DNA of 50,263 bases from Sulfitobacter sp. (GTDB taxonomy: Bacteria > Pseudomonadota > Alphaproteobacteria > Rhodobacterales > Rhodobacteraceae): positions 1-50,263 of the forward strand of contig JAFMGZ010000025.1 in assembly GCA_017854855.1 (NCBI GenBank), written 5' to 3'. The notes beneath the pieces are model-generated. The model searched no databases and was not told the DNA's origin. It worked only from the letters and a program-made list of their open reading frames with translations. Made by a program: the position numbers and the translations under genes. This document shows positions 27,307 through 35,987 of the stretch, piece by piece. Position 1 is the stretch's first letter. Each line of letters starts with the position of its first letter.

Positions 27307-29670
27307 ATGGCCCCCCGCCTGACCCTGTTCATTGGTCCCACCGAAAAGGCCGCCATGCGGTTTCGCAGCCTGTTCCAGCAAAAGGCCGCCCCCCTGGCCA
27401 AGGCAGGCATCGCCGCGCCTGACTGGAACCATGTCCGGCTTTATGCGGCCTGTGCGCAGGCACAAGAAGTGGGCATCCTGCGCTACAAGCGGGGGCTGGA
27501 CAATCCGCTGGTGCAGCATACGCTGACGGCTGAATTCCACGCGCTGTTCCAAAGGGAAGTGCCGGAACTCAGGTCTGATCATGTGGTGCTGGCCTCGGCG
27601 CAGCTGGGCAGCTTGCTGTACCATCCCGCCGAACTGGCACGCCTTCAGGCCCTGCTGACCCCCTATTTCAGCGAAATCCGGATCGTGGCCCACGTAGAAG
27701 AACAGGCCCGTCTGTTGGTGGAACATTACATTTACGCGGTACTTGAGGGGCGGCGGCACGGGTTGGACCGCGAACTGGCGCTGGCGGGTACCGACAACTG
27801 GTGGCAGGCCGCATTGGACCTGCGCGGTGAGAATGAACCATTTTACGGCATTTTCAACGATATAGACTGTCCGCCCTTCTGGCTTGACTACGCATGCCTG
27901 CTGGGATTTTGGGAAAAGCAATTTGGCACCGGCACTGTTCAGCTGCGCCCGCTGGATCTGAACACGCTGAACACAGAGGCGGGCATGGCAGAGGTCTGCG
28001 CCAGCCTTGGCATCGGCAACAGTTTTGGCAAAGCAGAGCCAGACCCGCTGTTCAGCCCCGAACCTGCGGCATCGCTGGCGCGGATGCGGCAGATGAACGA
28101 TGTGCTGATCCGCTACAGCCAGGTCAAACAAATCGTGATCTCGCGCGAGGCCTGGAGCCAGGTGCACAGGAACGTACGCGTTCCCGGAGCCCCCATCGAG
28201 CCGGGCAGCCTGAGCGCTGTCAGTGATCATTTCAAGGCCGACAATGCAGACTTGATCACCCGTTTCCCCGACCTTGCCACGGCATTGACCCCGGACGCCC
28301 CCACAACGCCCTGGACCGAAGCGGAGCCCACGATGGGCTTTCGCGCGACCCAATATCTGACGGCCTTTGCCCATGGCCTTCAAAAGACCGCGACGCCCAT
28401 CGCGCACAAACAAGCCGAGGCCAAAGCCGCAGATCAGGCCAGCGCGAAATTCGACCGCCTGCTAAGTGCGCGCGGCACGGACCCACAAACCCTTGCCGAG
28501 AAAGAACTGTTGCTCAACCGGGTCAAGGTCAACCACCAGATGGTTCTGTCGACGATGTTCAGGCCCCATAACAACTTTGGCACCGTGGATGAACACGCGA
28601 TTGAGCCGCCCTATACCCCCATGCCCCCCCGTGTCCTGAATGCCGGCAGCAGCGGCAATGTCATCGTCGGCTGCATGAAGAACGAGGCGCCCTATATTCT
28701 TGAATGGATCGCCTATCACCGCGCCATCGGCATCGACAATTTCCTGATCTACACCAATGATTGCACCGACGGCACTGATGCGATCCTGGGGCGGTTGATG
28801 GAAATGGGCATCGTCCAGCACCGCAACAATGACAACTGGAAGGGCAATTCCCCCCAGCAGCACGCGCTGAACAAGGCGCTCAAGGAACCCGTGATCCAGA
28901 ATGCCGAATGGATCATCCACATCGACGTGGATGAATTCATCAATGTGCGCACCGGCAATGGCACCTTGGATGATTTCTTTGCCGCGGTCCCAGATGCCAC
29001 CAATGTCGCCATGACATGGCGGCTGTTTGGTCACAACGGGGTGACCCAGCTGTCAGATGCATTCGTCATTGACCAGTTTGACGGCTGCGCGCCCAAATAT
29101 TGCCCAAAGCCACATACGGTCTGGGGGTTCAAGACAATGTTCCGCAACATCGGTGCCTATGCCAAGATGTCCTGTCACCGCCCCAACAAGCTTCACAAGG
29201 ATATGGAAAGGCGCGTGAAATGGGTCAACGGCTCGGGCCAGGACATGACCCGCGATGCAGCCCACAATGGCTGGCGGTCATCGAAAAAGAACGTGGGCTA
29301 TGATCTGCTGCAACTCAACCACTATGCGCTGCGCTCTGCCGACAGCTTTCTGATCAAGCGCCAGCGCGGCCGCGCCTTGCATGTGGACCGCTCCATCGGG
29401 ATCAACTATTGGATCCGCATGGATTGGTCAGATTTCCGCGACCTCACCATCAAGCGCAACATCCCCCGCCTGCGCCGCGAATACGACCGCCTGATGCAGG
29501 ACAGCGCCCTGAAACAGGCGCATCAAAACGGTCTGGACTGGCACCGGGCCAAGGCCGCGGAATTGCACGACATGCCGGAATTTGCTGACCTGTATCAGCA
29601 GGCCCTGGACGTAAAACTGAACGAGACAGAGCGCGTGGCCTATGCCCTGTCTCTCGATATGGAAAGTTAG
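27307..29670 (+). CDS. Two-domain protein: unknown (sulfotransferase-like) N-terminus fused to a family 2 glycosyltransferase
   Basis: A 787-residue protein. Residues 1 to about 280 start RLTLFIGPTEKAAMRFRSLF, which recalls a degenerate P-loop of sulfotransferase-related proteins, and continue with Trp-rich helices (WWQAALDLRG, FWLDYACLLGFW). This part is not confidently assigned. Residues of about 280-450 look like a linker. From about 452 a complete glycosyltransferase follows: VGCMKNEAPYILEWIAYHR, TNDCTDGTDAIL, IDVDEF with DVD at 540-542, then LNHYALRSADSFLIKRQRG. I chose the ATG at 27307, just after the previous gene; codons upstream overlap it. Its glycosyltransferase half is clearly related to the two flanking single-domain enzymes. 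Confidence 0.8.
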   Translation: MAPRLTLFIGPTEKAAMRFRSLFQQKAAPLAKAGIAAPDWNHVRLYAACAQAQEVGILRYKRGLDNPLVQHTLTAEFHALFQREVPELRSDHVVLASAQLGSLLYHPAELARLQALLTPYFSEIRIVAHVEEQARLLVEHYIYAVLEGRRHGLDRELALAGTDNWWQAALDLRGENEPFYGIFNDIDCPPFWLDYACLLGFWEKQFGTGTVQLRPLDLNTLNTEAGMAEVCASLGIGNSFGKAEPDPLFSPEPAASLARMRQMNDVLIRYSQVKQIVISREAWSQVHRNVRVPGAPIEPGSLSAVSDHFKADNADLITRFPDLATALTPDAPTTPWTEAEPTMGFRATQYLTAFAHGLQKTATPIAHKQAEAKAADQASAKFDRLLSARGTDPQTLAEKELLLNRVKVNHQMVLSTMFRPHNNFGTVDEHAIEPPYTPMPPRVLNAGSSGNVIVGCMKNEAPYILEWIAYHRAIGIDNFLIYTNDCTDGTDAILGRLMEMGIVQHRNNDNWKGNSPQQHALNKALKEPVIQNAEWIIHIDVDEFINVRTGNGTLDDFFAAVPDATNVAMTWRLFGHNGVTQLSDAFVIDQFDGCAPKYCPKPHTVWGFKTMFRNIGAYAKMSCHRPNKLHKDMERRVKWVNGSGQDMTRDAAHNGWRSSKKNVGYDLLQLNHYALRSADSFLIKRQRGRALHVDRSIGINYWIRMDWSDFRDLTIKRNIPRLRREYDRLMQDSALKQAHQNGLDWHRAKAAELHDMPEFADLYQQALDVKLNETERVAYALSLDMES

Positions 29671-29673
29671 GAC

Positions 29674-30372
29674 ATGGACGGCGACATACCCACAGAAGCG
29701 GACCGGGGCTTTGTGCGCTCACGCGGCATGAAATTCCCCAAGGACCCCAATATCATGCAGGGCAAGATCCGCCGTCTGCTGCGCACCGAAAACTACGAAC
29801 GCAAGGAAACTCAGGCCGCTTTGCGGGTGGTGCGCAAGGATGACGTCGTGGTCGAACTGGGCGGCGGTATTGGTTATATGTCCACGCTGGTGGCAACCAA
29901 ACGCGCGGTCAAATCGGTCCATGTCTTTGAAGCCAACCCAAACCTGATCCCCTATATCCACGCGGTTCATGCCGCCAATGGCGTGACCAATGCCCATGTC
30001 ACCAATGCCATCCTGGGCCCCAGGAAAGGCAGCGTGGATTTTTATCTGCGCGATCCGATGTTGGGCTCCTCGCTGGACCTGCTGGAGGGCGAAGTGAACC
30101 CGCCATCCGTCAAGGTGGATGTGCTCAACGCCGGACAAACCTTTGCCAAGATCAAACCCAACCTGCTGATCTGCGACATCGAAGGGGCAGAGGCCAATCT
30201 GATCCCGCAACTGGACCTGACCGGGCTGCGCGCCGCCATCATCGAAACCCATCCCCAATGGATCGGCCCTGACGGGATCAATGCCGTCTTTCGCGCCTTT
30301 ATGGATGCAGGCCTTGCCTATTATCATCGCGGCTCCGAGGGCAAGGTCCTTGCCTTTCGCAAAGAGTGGTAG
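29674..30372 (+). CDS. FkbM family SAM-dependent methyltransferase
   Basis: A 232-residue methyltransferase of the FkbM family, which often O-methylates sugars in surface glycans. Seen: the SAM-binding motif VVVELGGGIGYMS (58-70), the acidic VHVFEANPNL at the end of the second strand, and the family's LLICDIEGAEANL. It starts 3 bp after the fusion protein ends, and its stop is immediately followed by the next start codon, so it belongs to the same operon. Methylation of the glycan built by the neighbouring enzymes is an inference from context. Confidence 0.85.
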   Translation: MDGDIPTEADRGFVRSRGMKFPKDPNIMQGKIRRLLRTENYERKETQAALRVVRKDDVVVELGGGIGYMSTLVATKRAVKSVHVFEANPNLIPYIHAVHAANGVTNAHVTNAILGPRKGSVDFYLRDPMLGSSLDLLEGEVNPPSVKVDVLNAGQTFAKIKPNLLICDIEGAEANLIPQLDLTGLRAAIIETHPQWIGPDGINAVFRAFMDAGLAYYHRGSEGKVLAFRKEW

Positions 30373-31422
30373 ATGACCCATCTCGCCCTCCTTTGCGTCC
30401 GAAACGAAGCAGCCTTTTTGCTGGAATGGCTGGCCCACCACCGCGCCGCGGGATTTGACGATTTTGTCGTCTTCTCCAATGCCTGCACCGATGGCACCGA
30501 TCTGATGCTGGACCGGCTGGCGGAAATGGGGCTGCTGACCCATCTGCGCAATGACGGCCCCTATGATCGCGGCGGTATCCAGTTCACCGCGCTGAAACAG
30601 GCAGCCTCGCTTGCCCAGGTCAAACAGGCCGAATGGATCTTGCCGCTGGATGTGGATGAATTTGTCAATATCCATACAGGCGATCATACGCTGCAGGCCC
30701 TACATGCAGCCCTGCCCGATGCCAGCGCCATCACCCTGACATGGCGGCTGTTTGGCACCTCTGGTCAGGTGCGCTATGCCGATGCGCCCGTGACCGAAAC
30801 CTTTACCCGCTGCGCGCCCACTATCATGCAGTGGCCCTGGCGCGCGGCCATGTTCAAGACCCTCTACCGCAACGACGGCACCTACAAAAAGCCCGGCGTC
30901 CACCGCCCCCGCGACGCGGATGCAGCAAAGCTGCCGCGCGCCCGGTGGTTCGACGGCAGCGGCCGCGCCCTGCCCGATGACTTCACCACCAAGCGGATTT
31001 TCTCAAACTACGGCCAGAACAACTACGGTCTTGTGCAGCTTAATCACTACCCGCTGGGCGCGCTGGAATCCTATGTGCTCAAGGCCGATCGCGGCCGCGC
31101 GGTCCATAGCGAGGACCTCTTGGGGCTCGACTATTTTGTCGAACGCAACTTCAACACGGATGAAGACACCTCTATCCACGCCCTTGCCCCGCAAAGGGCC
31201 GCCGAACTGGACCGGCTCAAATCAGATCCTGTTCTGGCCCGGCTGCATGACCAAGCGGTCCAATGGCGCAAGAACCGTTTTGCCGAACTGCTGCGCCAAG
31301 AACCCTTTCGCGCCCTGTTCGGCCGTCTGCTGATGACCTCCTCCAGCCGGCCGGTCAGCCCGAGTGCCGCAAAATTCCTGATCCAGCATGCGCAAAGTGA
31401 CCCTGCCAATAGCCGAAACTAA
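30373..31422 (+). CDS. Family 2 glycosyltransferase (Glyco_tranf_2_4 type), third copy
   Basis: A 349-residue glycosyltransferase: LALLCVRNEAAFLLEWLAHHR at the N-terminus, SNACTDGTDLMLDRL, the metal-binding DVD at 93-95 (LDVDEFVNIHTGDHTL) and the C-terminal LNHYPLGALESYVLKADRG. It aligns along its length with the first glycosyltransferase and with the C-terminal half of the fusion protein. The three therefore look like products of duplication, or a set of related enzymes for successive sugars. The start codon directly follows the stop of the FkbM gene. No clear terminator was found in the 197 bp after it. Confidence 0.85.
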   Translation: MTHLALLCVRNEAAFLLEWLAHHRAAGFDDFVVFSNACTDGTDLMLDRLAEMGLLTHLRNDGPYDRGGIQFTALKQAASLAQVKQAEWILPLDVDEFVNIHTGDHTLQALHAALPDASAITLTWRLFGTSGQVRYADAPVTETFTRCAPTIMQWPWRAAMFKTLYRNDGTYKKPGVHRPRDADAAKLPRARWFDGSGRALPDDFTTKRIFSNYGQNNYGLVQLNHYPLGALESYVLKADRGRAVHSEDLLGLDYFVERNFNTDEDTSIHALAPQRAAELDRLKSDPVLARLHDQAVQWRKNRFAELLRQEPFRALFGRLLMTSSSRPVSPSAAKFLIQHAQSDPANSRN

Positions 31423-31619
31423 GGTGCTTTCGCAAAACCCTGCCCCCTTGCCCCTGCCCGGTTTCAATGGGCAGACCGACAGGTGATCTGCCAGATGTCC
31501 CAAGGCGCGCATTGACAGAAAATTCATACTTAATTTCCCCATTTCTGCCGCATTGCATTGATAAACCCCATATCAAGTCGCACCTAGAAACAGGCGGTAC
31601 GTGATGTGAGGACGTGGCA

Positions 31620-32558
31620 GTGACGGATAAAATGCCTACACTAGACAGCTCTTTGGCGGATCTACCGACCAAGCAATGGCTGCATCAGGTCGAGCAGATT
31701 GCCGATGAGGATGGCTATCTTCAGCCTCTGGGCAAACGTCATCACGCCATTTTCATGGAAGAAGGCGCAACCCTGCTGGTCAGTTTCGAGACCTTGCAAG
31801 GCATTCAGGCCCTTTCTGAGCTGGGACAGCCCTTGGGCTGGGACATGCTCAAGCAGCTTGGCTGGTCCTCTCTTTGCGTGACCAGTGATGGCGATACATG
31901 GTTCCGCGATCCCTCTGTCTATGCCTATTTCGACCGGTTGATCGACGATGGTTTCTTTGACGAATTCGACCAGGTGATCTTTTATGGCGCGGGTCCCTGC
32001 GCCTATGCTGCTGCGGCCTATTCCGTGGCATCGCCCGGGGCCACCGTGATCGCGATCCAGCCGCAGGCCACGCTTGATCCGCGCCTGACCGAATGGGACA
32101 ACCGCTTTACCGACATGCGCATTCACGACTTTTCCACGCGCTATGGATACGCCCCCGACATGCTGGAGGCCGCAGAGCGCGCCTATGTTTTCTATGATCC
32201 GCGCGAAAAACTGGACGCCATGCATGCGGCGCTGTTCACACGGCCAAATGTGACAAAGCTGCGCATGCGGTTCATGGGCGATGCCCTGCAGACCGATCTG
32301 TTGGAAATGGACATCTGGGCGACCATTCTTGAGGCCGCGGCAACAGATGAATTGACCGAAAACCATTTCGCCAAACTCTACCGTGCCCGCCGCGACTATC
32401 GCCCCTATCTGCGCAATATGCTGGACGCATTGGAGGGCGAGGAGCGCAAACACCTGATTGAACTGCTCTGCGTCAATGTGAACAGCAGAATGCGGATGAG
32501 ACGGTTCAGGGCCACATTACGCGACCTTCACCGCGATGATCCCGAAGATCAGGACTAG
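31620..32558 (+). CDS. Conserved roseobacter protein with alpha/beta-hydrolase-like nucleophile elbow; function unknown
   Basis: A 312-residue soluble protein. Homologues in roseobacters are, from memory, sometimes labelled phosphoadenosine phosphosulfate reductase, but the catalytic ECGLH-type motif of that family is absent. The central segment VIFYGAGPCAYAAAAYS (120-135) followed by IAIQPQATLDPRLTEWD resembles the nucleophile elbow of alpha/beta hydrolases. Cys127 lies near where Ser normally sits. The C-terminus is helical and very basic (SRMRMRRFRATLRD). The GTG at 31620 has GAGGAC 8 bases upstream; a GTG at 31614 is too close to it. Its place after the glycan cluster suggests, but does not prove, a shared process. 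Confidence 0.7.
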   Translation: MTDKMPTLDSSLADLPTKQWLHQVEQIADEDGYLQPLGKRHHAIFMEEGATLLVSFETLQGIQALSELGQPLGWDMLKQLGWSSLCVTSDGDTWFRDPSVYAYFDRLIDDGFFDEFDQVIFYGAGPCAYAAAAYSVASPGATVIAIQPQATLDPRLTEWDNRFTDMRIHDFSTRYGYAPDMLEAAERAYVFYDPREKLDAMHAALFTRPNVTKLRMRFMGDALQTDLLEMDIWATILEAAATDELTENHFAKLYRARRDYRPYLRNMLDALEGEERKHLIELLCVNVNSRMRMRRFRATLRDLHRDDPEDQD

Positions 32559-32591
32559 TCCTGAGCGGGGCGCTGTGCTAGCGCAACATCC

Positions 32592-33626
32592 ATGACAAAA
32601 AGCCTCACGATCCGCCGTCCTGACGACTGGCACCTGCACCTGCGCGACGGCGATATGCTGCGCGCTGTCCTTCCGCATACTGCCGCGCATTTTGCCCGTG
32701 CAATCATCATGCCCAATCTGGTGCCACCGGTGGTCACAGGCGCACAGGCCGCAGCCTACCGCGACCGCATCATGGCGGCCCTGCCACGGGATGCGGATTT
32801 CACGCCGCTGATGACCCTCTACCTGACCGAAGACACCGACCCCGCCGATGTGGCAGCCGCCCATGCCGCAGGTCTGATCCACGCGGTCAAACTCTATCCT
32901 GCCGGGGCTACGACCAATTCAGCCAGTGGCGTGGCTAACTTTGATAACGTCTCGAAAACGCTTGCGAAAATGGCCGAGATCGGACTGCCGCTGTGCACCC
33001 ACGGCGAAGTCACCGACCCAAGCGTCGACATCTTTGACCGCGAAGCCGTCTTTATCGACCGCGTGCTGGATCCGATCCGGCGCAGCCATCCTGACCTGCG
33101 TGTGGTGATGGAACATATCACCACCTCCGATGCCGTGGACTATGTCAAATCCTCCACCGCCAATCTGGCTGCTACGATCACCACGCATCACCTTGTGATC
33201 AACCGCAACCACATCCTGGCTGGCGGGATCAAGCCGCATTACTATTGCCTGCCCGTCGCCAAACGCGAAAGCCACCGTCTGGCGCTGCGCGCCGCCGCAA
33301 CCTCTGGTGATGCGCGTTTCTTTTTGGGAACTGATTCCGCCCCCCATACGGATGCAAACAAATTGCTGCCCTGTGGCTGCGCGGGCTGTTTCACCGCGAC
33401 CAACACCATGTCCATCCTGGCAGAGGTCTTTGAACAGGACGGCGCATTGGACCAGCTTGAGGCCTTCACCTCTCTCAATGGTCCGGGCTATTACGGGCTG
33501 CCGGTCAATGACGCAACGCTGACCCTGACCCGCCAGGCCCCCAGCTATCCGCCCCATATCGACACGCCAGACGGCCCCGTCACGGTTTTTGACCCTGATA
33601 TGCCGCTGAACTGGTCCGTCGCGTAA
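32592..33626 (+). CDS. pyrC: Dihydroorotase, class II
   Basis: Zinc amidohydrolase for the third step of pyrimidine synthesis, closing carbamoyl aspartate to dihydroorotate. The 344-residue length and sequence fit the E. coli-type class II enzyme. Metal ligands lie in [10 protein letters not shown] (His14, His16), the carboxylated lysine is K100 in [12 protein letters not shown], and GTDSAPH carries the catalytic Asp. It is followed after 31 bp by pyrE on the same strand, so the two are probably co-transcribed. Confidence 0.96.
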   Translation: MTKSLTIRRPDDWHLHLRDGDMLRAVLPHTAAHFARAIIMPNLVPPVVTGAQAAAYRDRIMAALPRDADFTPLMTLYLTEDTDPADVAAAHAAGLIHAVKLYPAGATTNSASGVANFDNVSKTLAKMAEIGLPLCTHGEVTDPSVDIFDREAVFIDRVLDPIRRSHPDLRVVMEHITTSDAVDYVKSSTANLAATITTHHLVINRNHILAGGIKPHYYCLPVAKRESHRLALRAAATSGDARFFLGTDSAPHTDANKLLPCGCAGCFTATNTMSILAEVFEQDGALDQLEAFTSLNGPGYYGLPVNDATLTLTRQAPSYPPHIDTPDGPVTVFDPDMPLNWSVA

Positions 33627-33657
33627 ATCCCTATCCTCCCCCAGCACGGAGCAGAAA

Positions 33658-34335
33658 ATGATCCCCACCAGCTATCCCGACGCCGCTGAAATGGCCCGTT
33701 TGACGGCCCGTATGCTTTTGGAAATCAAGGCGGTGCATTTCAATGCCGAAACGCCTTTCACGCTGGCATCAGGTCTGCCCAGCCCGACCTACATCGACTG
33801 CCGCAAGCTGATCTCCTATCCCCGGATCCGCGCCACACTGATGGATTTTCTGACCGTCACCGTGATGCGGAATGTGGGCTTTGAGGCCTTTGACAATATC
33901 GCAGGCGGCGAAACCGCTGGCATCCCCTTTGCCGCACTTGTTGCCGAACGCATGGCCCTGCCCATGACCTATGTGCGCAAAAAGCCAAAGGGCTACGGCC
34001 GCAATGCGCGCATCGAAGGGGATATGACCGAAGGCCAGCGCGTTCTTCTGGTTGAGGATCTGACCACCGACGGCGGCTCAAAACTCAGCTTTGTGGACGC
34101 AATCCGTGACACCGGGGCGACCTGTGCGCATACGGCAGTGATCTTTTACTACGGCATCTTTCCGCAGACGGAAAAGACGCTGGGCGATCACGGCGTCAGC
34201 CTGCATGCGCTGTGCACATGGTGGGATGTACTGGCAGAGGCAAAGGCCCAGGGCGTCTTTGACGAGGCCACCTTGAAAGAGGTCGAAGCCTTCTTGAAAG
34301 CCCCCAAGGCATGGCAAGAAGCACATAAAAATTAA
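33658..34335 (+). CDS. pyrE: Orotate phosphoribosyltransferase
   Basis: Fifth step of UMP synthesis: orotate plus PRPP gives OMP. The 225-residue protein has the PRPP-binding loop [14 protein letters not shown] and the flexible-loop segment [14 protein letters not shown], which contributes a lysine across the dimer. The N-terminal [17 protein letters not shown] is typical of the family. A good GGAGCAG ribosome site precedes the ATG. It lies downstream of pyrC in the pathway cluster. dnaB follows after 152 bp. Confidence 0.96.
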   Translation: MIPTSYPDAAEMARLTARMLLEIKAVHFNAETPFTLASGLPSPTYIDCRKLISYPRIRATLMDFLTVTVMRNVGFEAFDNIAGGETAGIPFAALVAERMALPMTYVRKKPKGYGRNARIEGDMTEGQRVLLVEDLTTDGGSKLSFVDAIRDTGATCAHTAVIFYYGIFPQTEKTLGDHGVSLHALCTWWDVLAEAKAQGVFDEATLKEVEAFLKAPKAWQEAHKN

Positions 34336-34355
34336 GCGCAAGTAAACACTGCATA

Positions 34356-34389
34356 TTGACCCCGAACGCAGATTTGGGGCAATATATGG
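34356..34389 (+). promoter_or_regulatory. Weak promoter-like sequence upstream of dnaB
   Basis: TTGACC (34356-34361), with AT-rich CAATATATG 18 bp later. The -10 match is only partial. It is supported mainly by its position, 100-130 bp before the dnaB start. Confidence 0.25.
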
Positions 34390-34411
34390 TAGGATTTAGG
34401 CTTTCCACCGC

Positions 34412-34420
34412 TTATCCACA
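34412..34420 (+). promoter_or_regulatory. Perfect DnaA box upstream of dnaB
   Basis: TTATCCACA, an exact match to the R-type DnaA box, 68 bp before the dnaB start. A single box suggests DnaA control of dnaB transcription rather than an origin. Confidence 0.6.
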
Positions 34421-34487
34421 GAAACATACAATTTGCGCCATTGGCCTGCGCCCTCTATGCACGTCCCGGGACATATCGGGTGAAACA

Positions 34488-35987
34488 ATGAACGAAATCA
34501 CATCGCTGAATGCGAATAATATCGCTGTGCAGGCACCGGAAACGATGCCCCATTCCATCGAGGCCGAACAGCAGCTTCTGGGCGCGATCCTGACCAACAA
34601 CGACATCTACGACCGTGTCGCCTCCATCATCGGGCCCAAGCATTTCTATGATCCGGTCCATGCGCGCATCTTTGAAATCGCCTCCAGCCGTATCGCCAAG
34701 AACAACCTTGCGTCTCCTGTGACGCTCAAGGCCTTCATGGAAGACGATGAGGGCCTCAAGGAGCTGGGCGGCCCCGCCTACCTGGCCCGTCTGGCCGGTG
34801 CCGCGATCAGCGCCTTTGCGGTGCGCGACTATGCGCAGATGATCTATGATCTGGCGGTGCGCCGCGATCTGATCCAGCTGGGCCGCGACATCTCGGCCAA
34901 GGCCGCGCAGATGGATGTCTCCTCCGAACCCCGCGAACAGATCGTCGAGGCCGAACAGGAACTCTACAAACTGGCAGAACAAGGCCAGACAGAAAGCGGA
35001 TTTCAAAGCTTTCTTAAGGCGGTAACCGACGCGGTCAATGTGGCCAATGCCGCCTACCAACGCGATGGCGGGCTGTCTGGCGTGTCCACGGGGCTGATCG
35101 ACATGGATGCAAAACTGGGCGGTCTGCACCGCTCTGACCTGTTGATCCTCGCGGGCCGTCCCTCCATGGGCAAAACATCGCTGGCCACCAACATCGCCTT
35201 CAACGTCGCCAAGGCCTATAAGCGCGGCACCTTGCATGACGGCACCGAAGGGGCCGTAGATGGCGGCGTCGTGGGGTTCTACTCTCTGGAAATGAGCGCC
35301 GAACAGCTGGCCGCGCGGATCCTGTCAGAAGCCGCCGAAATCCCTTCCCAGCAGATCCGCTCTGGCGACATGACAGAAACCGAATTCCGCCGTTTCGTCG
35401 ATGCCGCCAAGGCGCTTGAGGCCTGTCCGCTGTTCATCGACGACACGCCCGCCCTGCCCATCAGCCAGCTGGCCGCACGCGCCCGCCGCCTCAAGCGGAC
35501 CCACGGGTTGGACGTGCTGATCGTGGACTACCTGCAGCTTGTCCGCGGCACGGGCAAAAGCGAAAACCGCGTCAACGAAATCTCTGAAATCACCATGGGC
35601 CTCAAGGCCATCGCCAAGGAACTCGATATTCCTGTGATCGCCCTGTCGCAGCTGTCGCGTCAGGTAGAAAACCGCGAAGACAAACGGCCCCAGCTGTCAG
35701 ACCTGCGTGAATCAGGGTCGATCGAACAGGACGCCGACGTGGTGATGTTCGTGTTCCGCGAGGAATACTACAAAGAGCGCGAAAAGCCCGGCGATCACGA
35801 TCTGGAAGCCATGGCGCGCTGGCAAGAAGAGATGGAGCGCCTGCATGGCAAGGCCGAGGTCGTCATAGGCAAACAGCGCCACGGTCCCATCGGCACCGTC
35901 GAACTCAGCTTTGAGGGCCGCTTTACCCGTTTCGGCAATCTGGTCAAACCCTGGCAACAGGGTGGCGGCAACGATCAGGAGTTCTGA
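34488..35987 (+). CDS. dnaB: Replicative DNA helicase DnaB
   Basis: Hexameric 5'-3' helicase that unwinds DNA at the replication fork. The 499-residue protein has an N-terminal primase-interacting domain (PHSIEAEQQLLGAIL) and a RecA-like C-terminal domain with Walker A GRPSMGKTS (223-231), DVLIVDYLQL as Walker B, and QLSRQVENREDKRP followed by LRESGSIEQDADVV. I chose the ATG at 34488 (MNEITSLN), which begins just before conserved sequence. Upstream in-frame codons would include the DnaA box. Its stop TGA shares its last base with the next ATG. Confidence 0.97.
   Translation: MNEITSLNANNIAVQAPETMPHSIEAEQQLLGAILTNNDIYDRVASIIGPKHFYDPVHARIFEIASSRIAKNNLASPVTLKAFMEDDEGLKELGGPAYLARLAGAAISAFAVRDYAQMIYDLAVRRDLIQLGRDISAKAAQMDVSSEPREQIVEAEQELYKLAEQGQTESGFQSFLKAVTDAVNVANAAYQRDGGLSGVSTGLIDMDAKLGGLHRSDLLILAGRPSMGKTSLATNIAFNVAKAYKRGTLHDGTEGAVDGGVVGFYSLEMSAEQLAARILSEAAEIPSQQIRSGDMTETEFRRFVDAAKALEACPLFIDDTPALPISQLAARARRLKRTHGLDVLIVDYLQLVRGTGKSENRVNEISEITMGLKAIAKELDIPVIALSQLSRQVENREDKRPQLSDLRESGSIEQDADVVMFVFREEYYKEREKPGDHDLEAMARWQEEMERLHGKAEVVIGKQRHGPIGTVELSFEGRFTRFGNLVKPWQQGGGNDQEF

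Noticed and set aside
27214-28413. A 399-codon minus-strand frame opposite the fusion protein
   Set aside because: Antisense shadow. The unassigned N-terminal domain on the + strand has protein-like codon use and continues in frame into a clear glycosyltransferase.
31512-31540. Promoter starting with a perfect TTGACA before the 312-aa protein gene
   Set aside because: No -10 hexamer is found at 16-18 bp spacing (the sequence there is TTCCCC), so the -35 match alone is not enough.
34332-34347. CtrA-like site TTAA-N7-TAAAC overlapping the pyrE stop
   Set aside because: One mismatch and it overlaps coding sequence; the frequency is compatible with chance.
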